Source: Mycobacterium gallinarum
GTDB lineage: Bacteria; Actinomycetota; Actinomycetes; Mycobacteriales; Mycobacteriaceae
DNA: 64,000 nt
Reading direction: 5' to 3'
NCBI RefSeq assembly: GCF_010726765.1
Contig: NZ_AP022601.1
Coordinates: 6,014,001 to 6,078,000 of the forward strand
Part shown: positions 1-9,590 of the stretch, piece by piece
How the letters are laid out: each line of letters opens with the position of its first letter
Numbering within the stretch: position 1 is the stretch's first letter
Notes under the pieces: generated by a model
What the model was told of the DNA's origin: nothing
What the model saw: only the letters and a program-made list of their open reading frames with translations
Database searches by the model: none
Made by a program: the position numbers and the translations under genes

Positions 1-1079
1 TTGCCACCGTTGGAGACGAGGAGACGACGACGGCGTGGCTGGTTGGCTGCGACGGGGCGGGCAGCGCCACCCGCCGGCTCGCCGGTATCGGCTTCCCGAG
101 GGTGAAGATCAGCGAGCGGTTCCTGCTTGCCGACGTCGCATTGGATTGGGATCTGGATCGTTCGGGGACCACTGGCTGGATCCACCCGAGCGGATTGATC
201 GGCGTGATGCCGATGCCCGGGGGGCTGTGGCGTGTCTTCGCGTACGATCCTGGTCAGCAGGCCGACAAGCCGACCGAATCGGAAATCCTTGCTCGACTCG
301 TGCAGATTCTGCCCGAGCGGACCGGCCGTGACGTTCGTGTTCTGGACGCGCATTGGTTGTCGATGTTCACCGTGCACCGCGGGCTGGCCGACACATATCG
401 GCGTGGCCGGGTGCTGATCGCCGGGGACGCCGGCCACATCCACGCTCCCTTCGGTGGGCAAGGGATGCTGACCGGCCCCGGTGACGCGGAGAACCTCGCG
501 TGGAAGCTCGCCCTCGTCGTCGACGGCCGCGCCGACGTGGCGCTGCTCGACACCTATGAATCAGAGCGTCGGCCGCTGGCAACCGAGGTGTTACGCGGCA
601 CCAGCGCGGTCACGCGTATCAATGTGGCCCAAAGCCGCATCGGGCGCTTCATCCGCGATCGGGTCGTCGCGCCCATCTTCAAGATTCCCGCCCTTCAACG
701 TTCAGTCACTTCTCGAGCCTCGCAGCTGTGGGTGAGCTACCGACGGGGTCCGCTGGCCGAGACTTCGCTCTTGCAAGGGAAGCTGACAGAAAAGCCCGGA
801 CCGGGAGACCGCGTAGCCGACCGGGACTGCTTCCGCGCTGACGGTGCGTCAACACGGCTGTATGTGGAGTTGCGTGGACGGTGGGCGCTGCTGAGCGCCG
901 ACGAGTCGCTGATGCAGACCGCCCGTGTGCACTTAGGACATCGAATTGCCTTGTTGCGCAGTGTAGATCACGATAGCTGGTTGGTGCGTCCGGATGGCCA
1001 CCTGGCCTGGCGTGGTGATGATCGCGATGCGATGCAACGCTGGCTTCGGTCCGCTCTGAAAAGCGGCGGCGTTCGATGA
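1..1079 (+). CDS. FAD-dependent aromatic monooxygenase, 3' part (5' end outside window)
   Basis: The frame is open from base 3 through the left edge, so the N-terminal Rossmann FAD motif lies outside the window. The visible part starts with WLVGCDGAGSATRRL, the GCDGxxSxxR signature that contacts FAD and NADPH in class A flavoprotein monooxygenases (PheA/MhpA/PgaE family). About 100 residues later comes RVLIAGDAGHIHAPFGGQG, the second FAD motif (GDAAHxxxPxGGQG), here with Gly for the usual second Ala. A thioredoxin-like C-terminal tail follows, as in phenol and polyketide hydroxylases. Expected role: NAD(P)H-dependent hydroxylation of an aromatic or polyketide-like substrate. The stop overlaps the ATG of the downstream TetR gene (ATGA), so the two are probably co-transcribed and the regulator may sense the substrate. 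The substrate cannot be assigned. Confidence 0.85.
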   Translation, partial: ATVGDEETTTAWLVGCDGAGSATRRLAGIGFPRVKISERFLLADVALDWDLDRSGTTGWIHPSGLIGVMPMPGGLWRVFAYDPGQQADKPTESEILARLVQILPERTGRDVRVLDAHWLSMFTVHRGLADTYRRGRVLIAGDAGHIHAPFGGQGMLTGPGDAENLAWKLALVVDGRADVALLDTYESERRPLATEVLRGTSAVTRINVAQSRIGRFIRDRVVAPIFKIPALQRSVTSRASQLWVSYRRGPLAETSLLQGKLTEKPGPGDRVADRDCFRADGASTRLYVELRGRWALLSADESLMQTARVHLGHRIALLRSVDHDSWLVRPDGHLAWRGDDRDAMQRWLRSALKSGGVR

Positions 1080-1675
1080 TGACCGCCACTCGTGGCCGGC
1101 CACGTGACCCCGCACTGGACAAGGCGATCATCACCGCCGCGCTGGACTCGTTCATCGAAAATGGCATCGCGGGGATGAGCATCGAACAGGTCGCCAGGCG
1201 CGCGGGCGTCGGAAAGCCGACTGTCTACCGTCGCTGGTCGAGTAAGGAACAGCTCGTCGCGGATGCGATCGAGGCGTTTGTCGCCACCGGAGTGCAATGG
1301 CCGTCTCGCGACGAGATCGACGCCGTCAGACCACAGGAGCTGATCCGCCGTAACATCGATACCGCCGCGCGCACCGCCGCCGACGCGAGGTTCCGCGCGC
1401 TCGTCGCGCAGATCTACGGGTCTGCGGTGACGCATCCCTTGTTGATGCAGACTTACTGGGACCATTACGTCGGTCCCCGCCGCACATTGGCGATCGCGAT
1501 GCTCCAGCGGGCCCAAAGCGAAGGCTCGGTCCCACCTGACGCAGATCTCGACGTGCTCGTCGACATGCTGGCGGGCGCCGTCACTTACCGTGTGCTGCAG
1601 CCCAATCCGCCCAATGTTCGGCAGATGCGGCGCTACCTCGAATCGGCGTATCGCCAAGTCGGGCTGCTCACCTGA
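1076..1675 (+). CDS. TetR/AcrR family transcriptional regulator
   Basis: This 199-residue protein has an N-terminal TetR helix-turn-helix at about residues 10-60 (ALDSFIENGIAGMSIEQVARRAGVGKPTVYRRWSSKEQLV) and a C-terminal ligand-binding domain of the TetR_C type found with WSSKE-type recognition helices. Two ATG codons stand together at the start, and the first overlaps the stop of the flavin monooxygenase, so translation is coupled to that gene. The simplest reading is a local repressor of the monooxygenase operon. It ends 22 bp before the convergent stop of nuoN. Confidence 0.9.
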   Translation: MMTATRGRPRDPALDKAIITAALDSFIENGIAGMSIEQVARRAGVGKPTVYRRWSSKEQLVADAIEAFVATGVQWPSRDEIDAVRPQELIRRNIDTAARTAADARFRALVAQIYGSAVTHPLLMQTYWDHYVGPRRTLAIAMLQRAQSEGSVPPDADLDVLVDMLAGAVTYRVLQPNPPNVRQMRRYLESAYRQVGLLT

Positions 1676-1697
1676 ACGCCGAGCGTAGCGCGCGAAG

Positions 1698-3275
1698 CTA
1701 GCGCAGGAATTGATTGGCGGTGTTCGCCAGGTCCAGCAGCGGCTGTGGCAGCGCGCCGAGGGCGAACGTGACGGCCGCGGTGACCGTGACAACGGCGGTG
1801 CTGAGCACGCTGGGCACCACGACGGTCGGTGCGTCGTCGGGCGGATCGGTGAAGAACATCAACACGATGACCCGCACATAGAAGTACGCGGCGACGGCGC
1901 TGGCGAGCACGCCGACGATGACCAGCGGTATCGCGCCGCCCTCGCCCGCTGCTTTGAAGACCGCGAACTTGCTGACGAATCCGCTCGTCAACGGGATACC
2001 CGCGAACGCCAGCAGGAACAGCGAGAAGACCACCGCCACGACCGGATACCGTCGGCCGAGCCCCGCCCAGCGCGCCATCGCGGTGTCTTCTTCACCCGCA
2101 GCATTGCGGACCAGGCTCACCACGGCGAAGGCGCCGACGGTGCTGAATCCGTAGGCGAACAGATAGAACAGGGTCGATGACAGGCCGGACTCGTTCTCGG
2201 CGATCACACCGGTGAGGATGAACCCGGTATGCGCCACCGCCGAGTAGGCCAGCATGCGCTTCACGTCGGTCTGCGTGATCGCGGTGACGGTGCCCACGAC
2301 CATCGTGAGAATCGCGATCGCCCACAGGACCGGCCGCCAGTCGTCACGCAGTTCGGGCAGCGCGACGTAGAACACCCGCAGCATCGCACCGAAGGCGGCG
2401 ATCTTGGTGGCGGCGGCCATGAACGCGGTGATCGGGGTCGGAGCGCCCTGGTACACGTCGGGGATCCACGAGTGGAACGGCACGGCGCCGACCTTGAACA
2501 GCACCCCCACCAGCAGCATCGCGGTACCGATCAGGGCCAGTGACGTCTTGCCTGACCCGGCGGATACGACCGCGGCGATCTCACGGAGATCCAGCGTCCC
2601 CGAGTAGCCGTACAGCATCGCGGCACCGAACAAGAAGAACGCAGACGAGAAGGCGCCGAGCAGAAAGTATTTGAGCGCGGCTTCCTGCGAGAGCAGACGG
2701 CGCCTGCGGGCGAGGCCGCACAGCAGGTACAGGGGCAGCGACAGCACCTCGAGCGCGATGAACATCGTCAGCAGGTCGTCGGCGGCGGGGAACAGCAGCA
2801 TGCCGCCGACCGCGAACATGGTCAGCGGAAACACCTCGGTCTGGATCACCCCGGCCTTGGTGGCGAGCTGTTCGGCGACCGACCCGGGAATCGCGGACGC
2901 CTGCGGCGTGAACCCGTCCAACCCTCGAGATCCGTTGCCGCCCTCCGGTTCTGACCCGATCTGACGTTCGGCGATGAGCAGGATGCCCAGCACCCCGACG
3001 AGCAGGATCGTGGCCTGGAGGAACAACGCCGGCTTGTCGATGACGACGGCGCCCATGATCGCGGTGTGGCCGATCGTGCCGTGCAGATCGCGGGCCAGCA
3101 TCACGACGGCGACCAGTGCGGCGATCAGGCCGCCGAGGCACAGCACCAGCTGAGCGGTGTACCTGCGCTGGCGCGGCAGAAACGCCTCGACAAGGACACC
3201 GAGGATGGCCACGCCGAAGACAATCAGCATCGGGGACAGCAGGTCATATTCGACGACGGGCGTTTGCAGGTTCAT
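1698..3275 (-). CDS. nuoN: NADH-quinone oxidoreductase subunit N
   Basis: A 525-residue polytopic membrane protein of the antiporter-like (Mrp/NuoL-M-N) fold, the last gene of the complex I operon. It carries the proton-channel core FKVGAVPFHSWIPDVYQGAP, with the conserved Lys on broken helix TM7 and the PFHxWxPDxYxGAP motif. A hydrophilic Gly/Ser/Glu-rich stretch at about residues 110-130 is an insertion typical of mycobacterial NuoN. The subunit pumps protons in the membrane arm. The ATG start overlaps the nuoM stop by 4 bp (ATGA). Confidence 0.97.
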   Translation of the reverse strand: MNLQTPVVEYDLLSPMLIVFGVAILGVLVEAFLPRQRRYTAQLVLCLGGLIAALVAVVMLARDLHGTIGHTAIMGAVVIDKPALFLQATILLVGVLGILLIAERQIGSEPEGGNGSRGLDGFTPQASAIPGSVAEQLATKAGVIQTEVFPLTMFAVGGMLLFPAADDLLTMFIALEVLSLPLYLLCGLARRRRLLSQEAALKYFLLGAFSSAFFLFGAAMLYGYSGTLDLREIAAVVSAGSGKTSLALIGTAMLLVGVLFKVGAVPFHSWIPDVYQGAPTPITAFMAAATKIAAFGAMLRVFYVALPELRDDWRPVLWAIAILTMVVGTVTAITQTDVKRMLAYSAVAHTGFILTGVIAENESGLSSTLFYLFAYGFSTVGAFAVVSLVRNAAGEEDTAMARWAGLGRRYPVVAVVFSLFLLAFAGIPLTSGFVSKFAVFKAAGEGGAIPLVIVGVLASAVAAYFYVRVIVLMFFTDPPDDAPTVVVPSVLSTAVVTVTAAVTFALGALPQPLLDLANTANQFLR

Positions 3276-4855
3276 CGCGTCGGCCCTTCTGCGAACTGAG
3301 GAACCGGATCAGGTTGGTCGATGGTGGTCAGCGTGTGAGTGACCGCCGGGTTGATCACGTCCAACGCGGGTTTGGGATAGACGCCCAGCACGATCAGCAG
3401 CGCGATGAGCGGTGCGACGACCAGGATTTCGCGTGGGACGAGGTCGCGGAGCTTGTCGTTGCCGTCCTTGACGGGCCCGGTCATCATCCGCTGGTACATC
3501 CACAGGATGTAGACCGCGGACAGCACCAGCGCGGTCGACGCGAACACCGCGAATACCGGGTAGCGGGTGAACGTGCCGACCAGTACCAGGAATTCGCTGA
3601 TGAACGGTGCCAGACCCGGCAGTGACAGGGTCGCCAGGCCTGATACCAGGAAGGTGCCGGCGAGCACCGGTGCGACCTTCTGCACCCCGCCGTACGACTC
3701 GATGAGGCGACTGCCCCTGCGCGACACCAGAAATCCCGCGATCAGGAACAGCGCCGCCGTCGACAGGCCGTGGTTGACCATGTACAGCGTCGACCCGGAC
3801 TGGCCCTGGCTGGTCATCACGAAGATGCCGAGGATGATGAAGCCGAAGTGGGAGATCGACGTGTAGGCGATCAGGCGCATCACGTCGGTCTGGCCGATCG
3901 CGACGATCGCTCCGTAGACGATCCCGATCACGGCGAGCGTGATGATCATCGGCCGGAAATACGTTGCCGAGTCGGGGAACAACTGCAGGCAGTACCGCAG
4001 CATGCCGAACGTGCCGACCTTGTCCATGATCGCCATCATCAGCACGGCGCTGGCGGGCGTGGCCTCGACCGCGGCGTCGGGCAGCCAGCGGTGGAAGGGC
4101 CATAGCGGAGCCTTCACCGCGAACGCGAACATGAAGCCGAGGAACAGCAGATTCATCACGGCCGGATTGACGACGAACTCGCCGCTGGACACCGCCTCGA
4201 CGATCAAGCGGAAGTCGAACGTGCCCGACTCGAAGGCGTCGCTGCCCGCGGTCACGACGTACAGGCCGATCACCGCGGCCAGCATGACCAGACCGCCGAA
4301 CAAGTTGTACAGCAGGAACTTCACGGCTGCTTTAGAAGCCTGGGTTCGGCTTCCTCCAGATCCCCCGAAGCCGCCGATGAGGAAGTACATCGGGATCAGC
4401 ATCGCCTCGAAGAAGACGTAGAACAGCAGGATGTCCAGCGAGACGAGCGACATGATGACCATGCCCTCGACGGCTAGCGTGAGCGCGAAGTAGGCGTGGG
4501 TGGAGCGTCCGCCCCAGGCGGCCTGGTCGCTGACGTCGTTCCAGCCCGCGATCAGCAGCAGTGGCACCAGCACCGCGGTGAGGGCGACGATCGCGAGTGC
4601 GATGCCGTCCAGACCGAGGATGTAGCCGGTGCCGAATGACGGTATCCACTTATGGGATTCGACGAACTGGTATTGGTCTCCGGCGGGATCGAAGTTGACC
4701 GCGAGCAGCACCGTGATGGCCAGCACCACCACCGAGACGATCAGCGCCAGCCACTTGGAGGCCGCGCGCAGCGACGCGGGCAGCAGGATCACGATCGCGG
4801 CGCCCACCATCGGCACCACCCACAGCACCGTCAACCACGGGAATGAGGTCACCAC
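3272..4855 (-). CDS. nuoM: NADH-quinone oxidoreductase subunit M
   Basis: A 527-residue antiporter-like proton-pumping subunit. Diagnostic segments are [14 protein letters not shown], with the TM5 Glu needed for proton transfer, and [19 protein letters not shown], with the conserved Lys and the PxWPFHxWLPDAHxEAP-type motif (here AAVEATPAS). Length and number of helices are normal. The start is GTG at 4855, overlapping the nuoL stop by 7 bp. It sits between the distal NuoL and NuoN in the membrane arm. Confidence 0.97.
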   Translation of the reverse strand: MVTSFPWLTVLWVVPMVGAAIVILLPASLRAASKWLALIVSVVVLAITVLLAVNFDPAGDQYQFVESHKWIPSFGTGYILGLDGIALAIVALTAVLVPLLLIAGWNDVSDQAAWGGRSTHAYFALTLAVEGMVIMSLVSLDILLFYVFFEAMLIPMYFLIGGFGGSGGSRTQASKAAVKFLLYNLFGGLVMLAAVIGLYVVTAGSDAFESGTFDFRLIVEAVSSGEFVVNPAVMNLLFLGFMFAFAVKAPLWPFHRWLPDAAVEATPASAVLMMAIMDKVGTFGMLRYCLQLFPDSATYFRPMIITLAVIGIVYGAIVAIGQTDVMRLIAYTSISHFGFIILGIFVMTSQGQSGSTLYMVNHGLSTAALFLIAGFLVSRRGSRLIESYGGVQKVAPVLAGTFLVSGLATLSLPGLAPFISEFLVLVGTFTRYPVFAVFASTALVLSAVYILWMYQRMMTGPVKDGNDKLRDLVPREILVVAPLIALLIVLGVYPKPALDVINPAVTHTLTTIDQPDPVPQFAEGPTR

Positions 4856-6759
4856 AGTTGCACCGCCAGGATCGCGCCGACGACGAGTAAGGCGCCGGCC
4901 AACATCGACAACGCGTAGGAGCGGGCGAACCCGGTCTGCAACTGACGCAGCCCGGTGGAGGAGCGGGACACCAGCGCCGCCAATCCGGTTCCCGCGCCGT
5001 CGACTACCTCATCGTCGATTTCGACCAACCCCCTGGCGACCAGCTGACCCGGCCGCATGAACAGTTCTTCGTTGAGTGCGTCGCCGTAGAGGTCTCGGCG
5101 TGCCGCCACGGCGAGTACCGACCCGGCGGGAACCTCGACGGGAATCTCACGCTTGCCGTACATGCGGTAGGCGATCGCGATGCCGACGGCCACCACGGCC
5201 AGGATCACGGTGGTGACCACCCACACCGGGGCGACGTGGTGGATCTCGTGTGCGCCGACGACGGGTTCCAGCCAGTGCTCGAGCGTGCCGCCGATGGCGA
5301 ACGCCGCGCCGGAGCCGACTGATCCGATGGCCAGCAGGATCATCGGCCACGTCATGACCTTCGGTGACTCATGCGGATGGAACTCGGCTTCTCCCGTCGC
5401 TTCGCTCGCCCCCGAAGGCGCCCAACGCTTTTCGCCGAAGAACGTCATCAGCATCACCCGGGTCATGTAGAACGCGGTGATGCCTGCGCCGAGGATCGCC
5501 GCGCCGCCCAGGAGGTAGCCCTTGACGCCGCCCGCGCCGAGCGCGGCTTCGATGATGCCGTCCTTGGAGAAGAAGCCGGCCAACGGCGGTACGCCGATGA
5601 TCGCCAGGTAGCCGAGCCCGAACGTCGCGAAGGTGATCGGCAGCGCCTTGCGCAGGCCGCCGTAGCGGCGCATGTTGACCTCGTCGTTCATCCCGTGCAT
5701 CACCGAGCCGGCACCGAGGAACAGGCCGGCCTTGAAGAAGCCGTGGGTGAGCAGGTGCATGATCGCGAATGCGTACCCGGCCGGTCCGAGGCCGGCCGCC
5801 AGCACCATGTAGCCGATCTGGCTCATCGTCGACGCGGCGAGCGCTTTCTTGATGTCGTCCTTGGCGCAGCCGACGATCGCGCCGAACAGCAGCGTCACCG
5901 CGCCGACGATCACGACACCGAGTTGCGCATACGGCGCGAGGTCGAACACCGGGCCGGATCGCACGATCAGGTAGACGCCTGCGGTCACCATCGTCGCGGC
6001 GTGGATGAGCGCCGACACGGGTGTCGGGCCCTCCATGGCGTCGCCGAGCCAGGACTGCAGCGGCACCTGCGCGGACTTGCCGCACGCCGCCAGCAGCAGC
6101 AGCAGGCCGATCGCGGTGAGCACGCCCTCGCTGACATTCGGCGCGGCGGCGAAGACGCCCTCGAAGGAGATGGACCCGATGTAGGCGAACATCACCATCA
6201 GTGCGACGGCCAGGCCGATGTCACCGACACGGTTGACGATGAACGCCTTCTTCGCCGCGGTCGCCGCCGATGGCTTGTGTTGCCAGAACCCGATCAGCAG
6301 GTATGACGCCAGGCCCACGCCCTCCCAGCCGACGTACAGCCCCAAATAGTTGTCGGCGAGCACCAGCAGCAGCATCGCGGACAGGAACAGGTTGAGGTAG
6401 GCGAAAAAGCGTCGCCGCTCGGGATCTTCGGCCATGTAGCCGATGGAGTAGATGTGGATCAGCGAGCCGACCCCGGTGATGAGCAGCACGAAGCACATCG
6501 ACAGCTGGTCGAGGTGCAGCCCGAAGTCGACCTGCAGGCCGGCGACGGGCACCCAGCTGAACAACGATTCATGGACGGTGCGCTGTTCGGCGTCGCGACC
6601 GAGCATGTCGGTGAACAGCACCGCGCCGACCACGAAGGCGCCGAGTGAGGCCGCGGTGCCCAGCAGGTGGCCCCAGCCGTTCGTGCGCCGTCCGCCCAAC
6701 AGAAGTATCGTCGCGCCCGCCAGCGGCAGGGCGATAGTGAGCCACACTGGAATCGTCAT
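4849..6759 (-). CDS. nuoL: NADH-quinone oxidoreductase subunit L
   Basis: A 636-residue distal antiporter-like subunit. The motif [32 protein letters not shown] is the hallmark of NuoL, with the TM7 Lys and the [14 protein letters not shown] helix. The C-terminal extension (about the last 130 residues) corresponds to the lateral amphipathic helix HL plus TM16 that runs along the membrane arm. It is separated from nuoK by 6 bp. Full length, no lesions seen. Confidence 0.97.
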   Translation of the reverse strand: MTIPVWLTIALPLAGATILLLGGRRTNGWGHLLGTAASLGAFVVGAVLFTDMLGRDAEQRTVHESLFSWVPVAGLQVDFGLHLDQLSMCFVLLITGVGSLIHIYSIGYMAEDPERRRFFAYLNLFLSAMLLLVLADNYLGLYVGWEGVGLASYLLIGFWQHKPSAATAAKKAFIVNRVGDIGLAVALMVMFAYIGSISFEGVFAAAPNVSEGVLTAIGLLLLLAACGKSAQVPLQSWLGDAMEGPTPVSALIHAATMVTAGVYLIVRSGPVFDLAPYAQLGVVIVGAVTLLFGAIVGCAKDDIKKALAASTMSQIGYMVLAAGLGPAGYAFAIMHLLTHGFFKAGLFLGAGSVMHGMNDEVNMRRYGGLRKALPITFATFGLGYLAIIGVPPLAGFFSKDGIIEAALGAGGVKGYLLGGAAILGAGITAFYMTRVMLMTFFGEKRWAPSGASEATGEAEFHPHESPKVMTWPMILLAIGSVGSGAAFAIGGTLEHWLEPVVGAHEIHHVAPVWVVTTVILAVVAVGIAIAYRMYGKREIPVEVPAGSVLAVAARRDLYGDALNEELFMRPGQLVARGLVEIDDEVVDGAGTGLAALVSRSSTGLRQLQTGFARSYALSMLAGALLVVGAILAVQLW

Positions 6760-6765
6760 CGCACC

Positions 6766-7065
6766 TTAGTGTTTCAGCAGACTGGCGTCGTCGACCGAGG
6801 CCGAACGGCGGGTTCGGAAGATCGTCATGATGATGGCCAATCCGATCACCACCTCACAGGCGGCGACCACCATGGTGAAGAAGGCGACCATTTGGCCGTC
6901 GAGATGCCCGTGCATGCGTGAGAACGTCACGAACGCCAGGTTGCAGGCGTTGAGCATCAGCTCCACACACATGAACATGACGATGGCGTTGCGGCGCAAC
7001 AACACACCGGAGGCGCCGATGGTGAACAACAACGCCGACAGGTACAGGTAGTTGTCCGGGTTCAC
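6766..7065 (-). CDS. nuoK: NADH-quinone oxidoreductase subunit K
   Basis: A 99-residue, three-helix membrane subunit. The helices carry the conserved acidic residues of the proton path: [14 protein letters not shown] contains the TM2 Glu, and [16 protein letters not shown] contains the TM3 Glu. The GTG start overlaps the nuoJ TGA stop (GTGA at 7062-7065). It bridges the quinone-proximal subunits A/H/J and the antiporter-like subunits. Confidence 0.97.
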   Translation of the reverse strand: MNPDNYLYLSALLFTIGASGVLLRRNAIVMFMCVELMLNACNLAFVTFSRMHGHLDGQMVAFFTMVVAACEVVIGLAIIMTIFRTRRSASVDDASLLKH

Positions 7066-7826
7066 TTGTCGTCACCACCGTCGCTGGTCACGGTTCGCTT
7101 CTGCAGGAGCGCGCTCACCGACAGCTCGGACGCCGAACCGTCGGGAAGACGGGCCGCCATGTCGACGGCGTTGTTACGTGCGTAGACACCGGGGTTGGGC
7201 AACGTCGTCGGGTGCCCGCCCGGCTGCAAACGCTCCTGCGCCAGTTCACGCTGGGTCTTGCGTCGTTCGAAGCGTTCGCGGTGTGCCAGCACCATCGCGC
7301 CAAGAGCGGCGGTGATCAGCAGCGCACCGGTCAGCTCGAAAGCCCACAGGTACTCGGTGAAGATGAGGGCGGCCAGACCCTGGACGTTGCCGCCGGCGTT
7401 AGCCTCCGCCAGGCCGACGAATCCGCCCACCGAGACGCTGCCGATGCCCGCGATGAGCATGATGCCGAAGCCCAGGCCGACGACGATCGCCGCAATGCGT
7501 TGTCCCCGAATCGTTTCGACCAGCGACTCGGAGGTGTCGACGCCGATGAGCATGAGCACGAACAGGAAGAGCATCATCACGGCGCCGGTGTAGACCACGA
7601 TCTGCACGACGCCGAGGAACAGCGCGTCCTGCGCGATGTAGAAGACCGCGAGCACGATCATCGTGGTGGCCAGGAACATCGCCGAGTACACCGCTTTCGG
7701 TGCGGCGACCACACCGACCGCGCCGGCGACCGCGACGGTGCCCAGCACCCAGAACAGGACTGCTTCGGTGGTGGAGGTGTGGCCGGCGACGTCGGCGGCC
7801 GCTGATGCGAGAAACTCCAGTGTCAC
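7062..7826 (-). CDS. nuoJ: NADH-quinone oxidoreductase subunit J
   Basis: A 254-residue five-helix membrane subunit. The TM3 region [26 protein letters not shown] contains the conserved VYxGAxMVLFxFVxMLL motif whose helix undergoes the pi-bulge transition in complex I. The frame stays open far upstream inside nuoI, but GTG at 7826 (VTLEFLAS) overlaps the nuoI stop as GTGA, matching the junction style of this operon, and gives the usual N-terminus. The C-terminal about 90 residues are hydrophilic, as in mycobacterial NuoJ. Confidence 0.95.
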   Translation of the reverse strand: MTLEFLASAAADVAGHTSTTEAVLFWVLGTVAVAGAVGVVAAPKAVYSAMFLATTMIVLAVFYIAQDALFLGVVQIVVYTGAVMMLFLFVLMLIGVDTSESLVETIRGQRIAAIVVGLGFGIMLIAGIGSVSVGGFVGLAEANAGGNVQGLAALIFTEYLWAFELTGALLITAALGAMVLAHRERFERRKTQRELAQERLQPGGHPTTLPNPGVYARNNAVDMAARLPDGSASELSVSALLQKRTVTSDGGDDK

Positions 7827-8347
7827 GTCACATCCTCGGTGACGGGCTTGATGTTGCCGCGGTAGTAGTCCTCGTCGGTGCTTCCCGGTTGCATCGGATG
7901 GGGCGGGGGAAGCATGCCGGACTTCAATGGGGCGAGGAGTTTGTCCTTGCCCCAGATCAAATCGGCGCGGTTGTCGTCGGCCATTTCGTATTCGTTGGTC
8001 ATCGTCAGTGCCCGGGTCGGGCATGCCTCGATGCACAGCCCGCAGCCGATGCAGCGCAGGTAGTTGATCTGGTACACGCGGCCGTAACGCTCACCGGGGG
8101 AGAACCGTTCGTCCTCTTTGTTGTCCGCGCCCTCGACGAAGATGGCGTCGGCGGGGCAGGCCCACGCGCACAACTCGCAGCCGATGCATTTCTCCAGCCC
8201 GTCGGGGTAACGGTTGAGTTGGTGCCGCCCGTGGTAGCGCTTGGCGACCGGGCCCGGCTTCTCCGGGTACTCCTCGGTGATTCGCTTCTTGAACATCGTG
8301 GAAAAGGTGACCCCGAAACCCGCGATCGCGTCGAGGAACTTAGGCAT
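7823..8347 (-). CDS. nuoI: NADH-quinone oxidoreductase subunit I (2x[4Fe-4S])
   Basis: A 174-residue peripheral-arm subunit with two 8Fe ferredoxin motifs, [12 protein letters not shown] and [12 protein letters not shown], ligating clusters N6a and N6b. These carry electrons from NuoG to N2 in NuoB. The N-terminal amphipathic helix ([20 protein letters not shown]) anchors it to NuoH. It overlaps nuoH by 8 bp and nuoJ by 4 bp. Confidence 0.97.
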   Translation of the reverse strand: MPKFLDAIAGFGVTFSTMFKKRITEEYPEKPGPVAKRYHGRHQLNRYPDGLEKCIGCELCAWACPADAIFVEGADNKEDERFSPGERYGRVYQINYLRCIGCGLCIEACPTRALTMTNEYEMADDNRADLIWGKDKLLAPLKSGMLPPPHPMQPGSTDEDYYRGNIKPVTEDVT

Positions 8348-9590
8348 GCGTCTTCTCCTTTGAAGCCATCTCCTTGTCGGGCAGCGGTGGTACCGGGAAC
8401 GTGCCCGGCTCCGCTGTCGGCTCAGGGATCTTCCGAATGTTTCTGGCGCGCACCGTTCTCCACAACGCGAACAGCACCAGCAATCCGACCACGACGGCGA
8501 TAGTGATCAGGTAGGTGGTCAGTTGATCGACGCCCTCGTTGCGCAAGGTCCGGACGGACGACACGATCACGATCCAGACCAGCGAGACCGGAATGAGGAC
8601 CTTCCAGCCCAGCGCCATGAACTGGTCGTATCGCATGCGGGGCAGCGTTCCTCGCAGCCAGAAGAAGATGAACATGAAGCCCCACACCTTCGCCACGAAC
8701 CACAGCAGTGGCCACCAGCCGGTGTTGGCGCCGTCCCACATGTTGATCGGCCACGGGGCGTGCCATCCGCCAAAGAACAGCGTGGTCGCCAGCGCCGACA
8801 CCGTGAACATGTTGACGTACTCGGCGAGCATGAACATCGCGAACTTGATCGACGAGTACTCGGTGTGGAATCCGCCGACGAGTTCGCCCTCTGCCTCGGG
8901 CAGATCGAAAGGGGCCCGGTTGGTTTCGCCGACCATCGAGACGAGGTAGATGATGAACGATGGCAGCAGCGGAAAGATGAACCAGAGGCCCGCCTGCGAG
9001 GCGACGATGCCCGACGTCGACATCGTGCCCGCGTAGATGAAGACCGCCGCGAAGGACAGGGCCATCGCGATCTCGTAGGAGATCACCTGAGCGCTGGAGC
9101 GCAACCCACCCAACAGTGGGTAGGTGGAGCCGGAGGCCCAGCCCGCCAACACGATTCCGTAGACCCCGATCGACGTGGCGGCCAGGACGAACAGCACCGC
9201 GACGGGCATATCGGTCAGTTGAAGGGCGGTCCGATGGCCGAAGATCGACACCTCACCGCCCATCGGAATCACGGAGAATGCGATGAACGCGGGGACCACC
9301 GAGATGACCGGCGCTGCCAGATAGATGAACTTGTCGACGCCGGCGGGAATCAGTCCCTCTTTGAGGGCCAGCTTGACGCCGTCGACCAGCGATTGCAGCA
9401 GGCCCCATGGGCCGACACGGTTGGGGCCGGGCCGCATCTGCATGTAGCCGAGGATCTTGCGTTCCATCAGGATCGCCACGAGCAGCGACAACATGAGGAA
9501 CGCGAAGATCGCCACAGCCTTGAGGACGATCAGCCACCACGGGTCGTGCCCGAAGAGCGTCGGGTCGGGGTAGGTCATATCCGGCGTCAC
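8340..9590 (-). CDS. nuoH: NADH-quinone oxidoreductase subunit H
   Basis: A 416-residue eight-helix membrane subunit forming much of the ubiquinone/menaquinone cavity. It contains [19 protein letters not shown] on the quinone-facing loop, and [24 protein letters not shown] with the conserved acidic E-channel residues. The start is taken as GTG 9590, which overlaps the nuoG stop (GTGA at 9587-9590). ATG 9578 ([12 protein letters not shown]) is the alternative. The C-terminal tail of about 40 residues is Pro/Glu-rich and hydrophilic, as in other mycobacteria. Confidence 0.96.
   Translation of the reverse strand: MTPDMTYPDPTLFGHDPWWLIVLKAVAIFAFLMLSLLVAILMERKILGYMQMRPGPNRVGPWGLLQSLVDGVKLALKEGLIPAGVDKFIYLAAPVISVVPAFIAFSVIPMGGEVSIFGHRTALQLTDMPVAVLFVLAATSIGVYGIVLAGWASGSTYPLLGGLRSSAQVISYEIAMALSFAAVFIYAGTMSTSGIVASQAGLWFIFPLLPSFIIYLVSMVGETNRAPFDLPEAEGELVGGFHTEYSSIKFAMFMLAEYVNMFTVSALATTLFFGGWHAPWPINMWDGANTGWWPLLWFVAKVWGFMFIFFWLRGTLPRMRYDQFMALGWKVLIPVSLVWIVIVSSVRTLRNEGVDQLTTYLITIAVVVGLLVLFALWRTVRARNIRKIPEPTAEPGTFPVPPLPDKEMASKEKTHA

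Noticed and set aside
7827..8036. N-terminal extension of NuoJ upstream of GTG 7826
   Set aside because: It is the antisense-frame reading of nuoI; GTGA overlap and family N-terminus support 7826.
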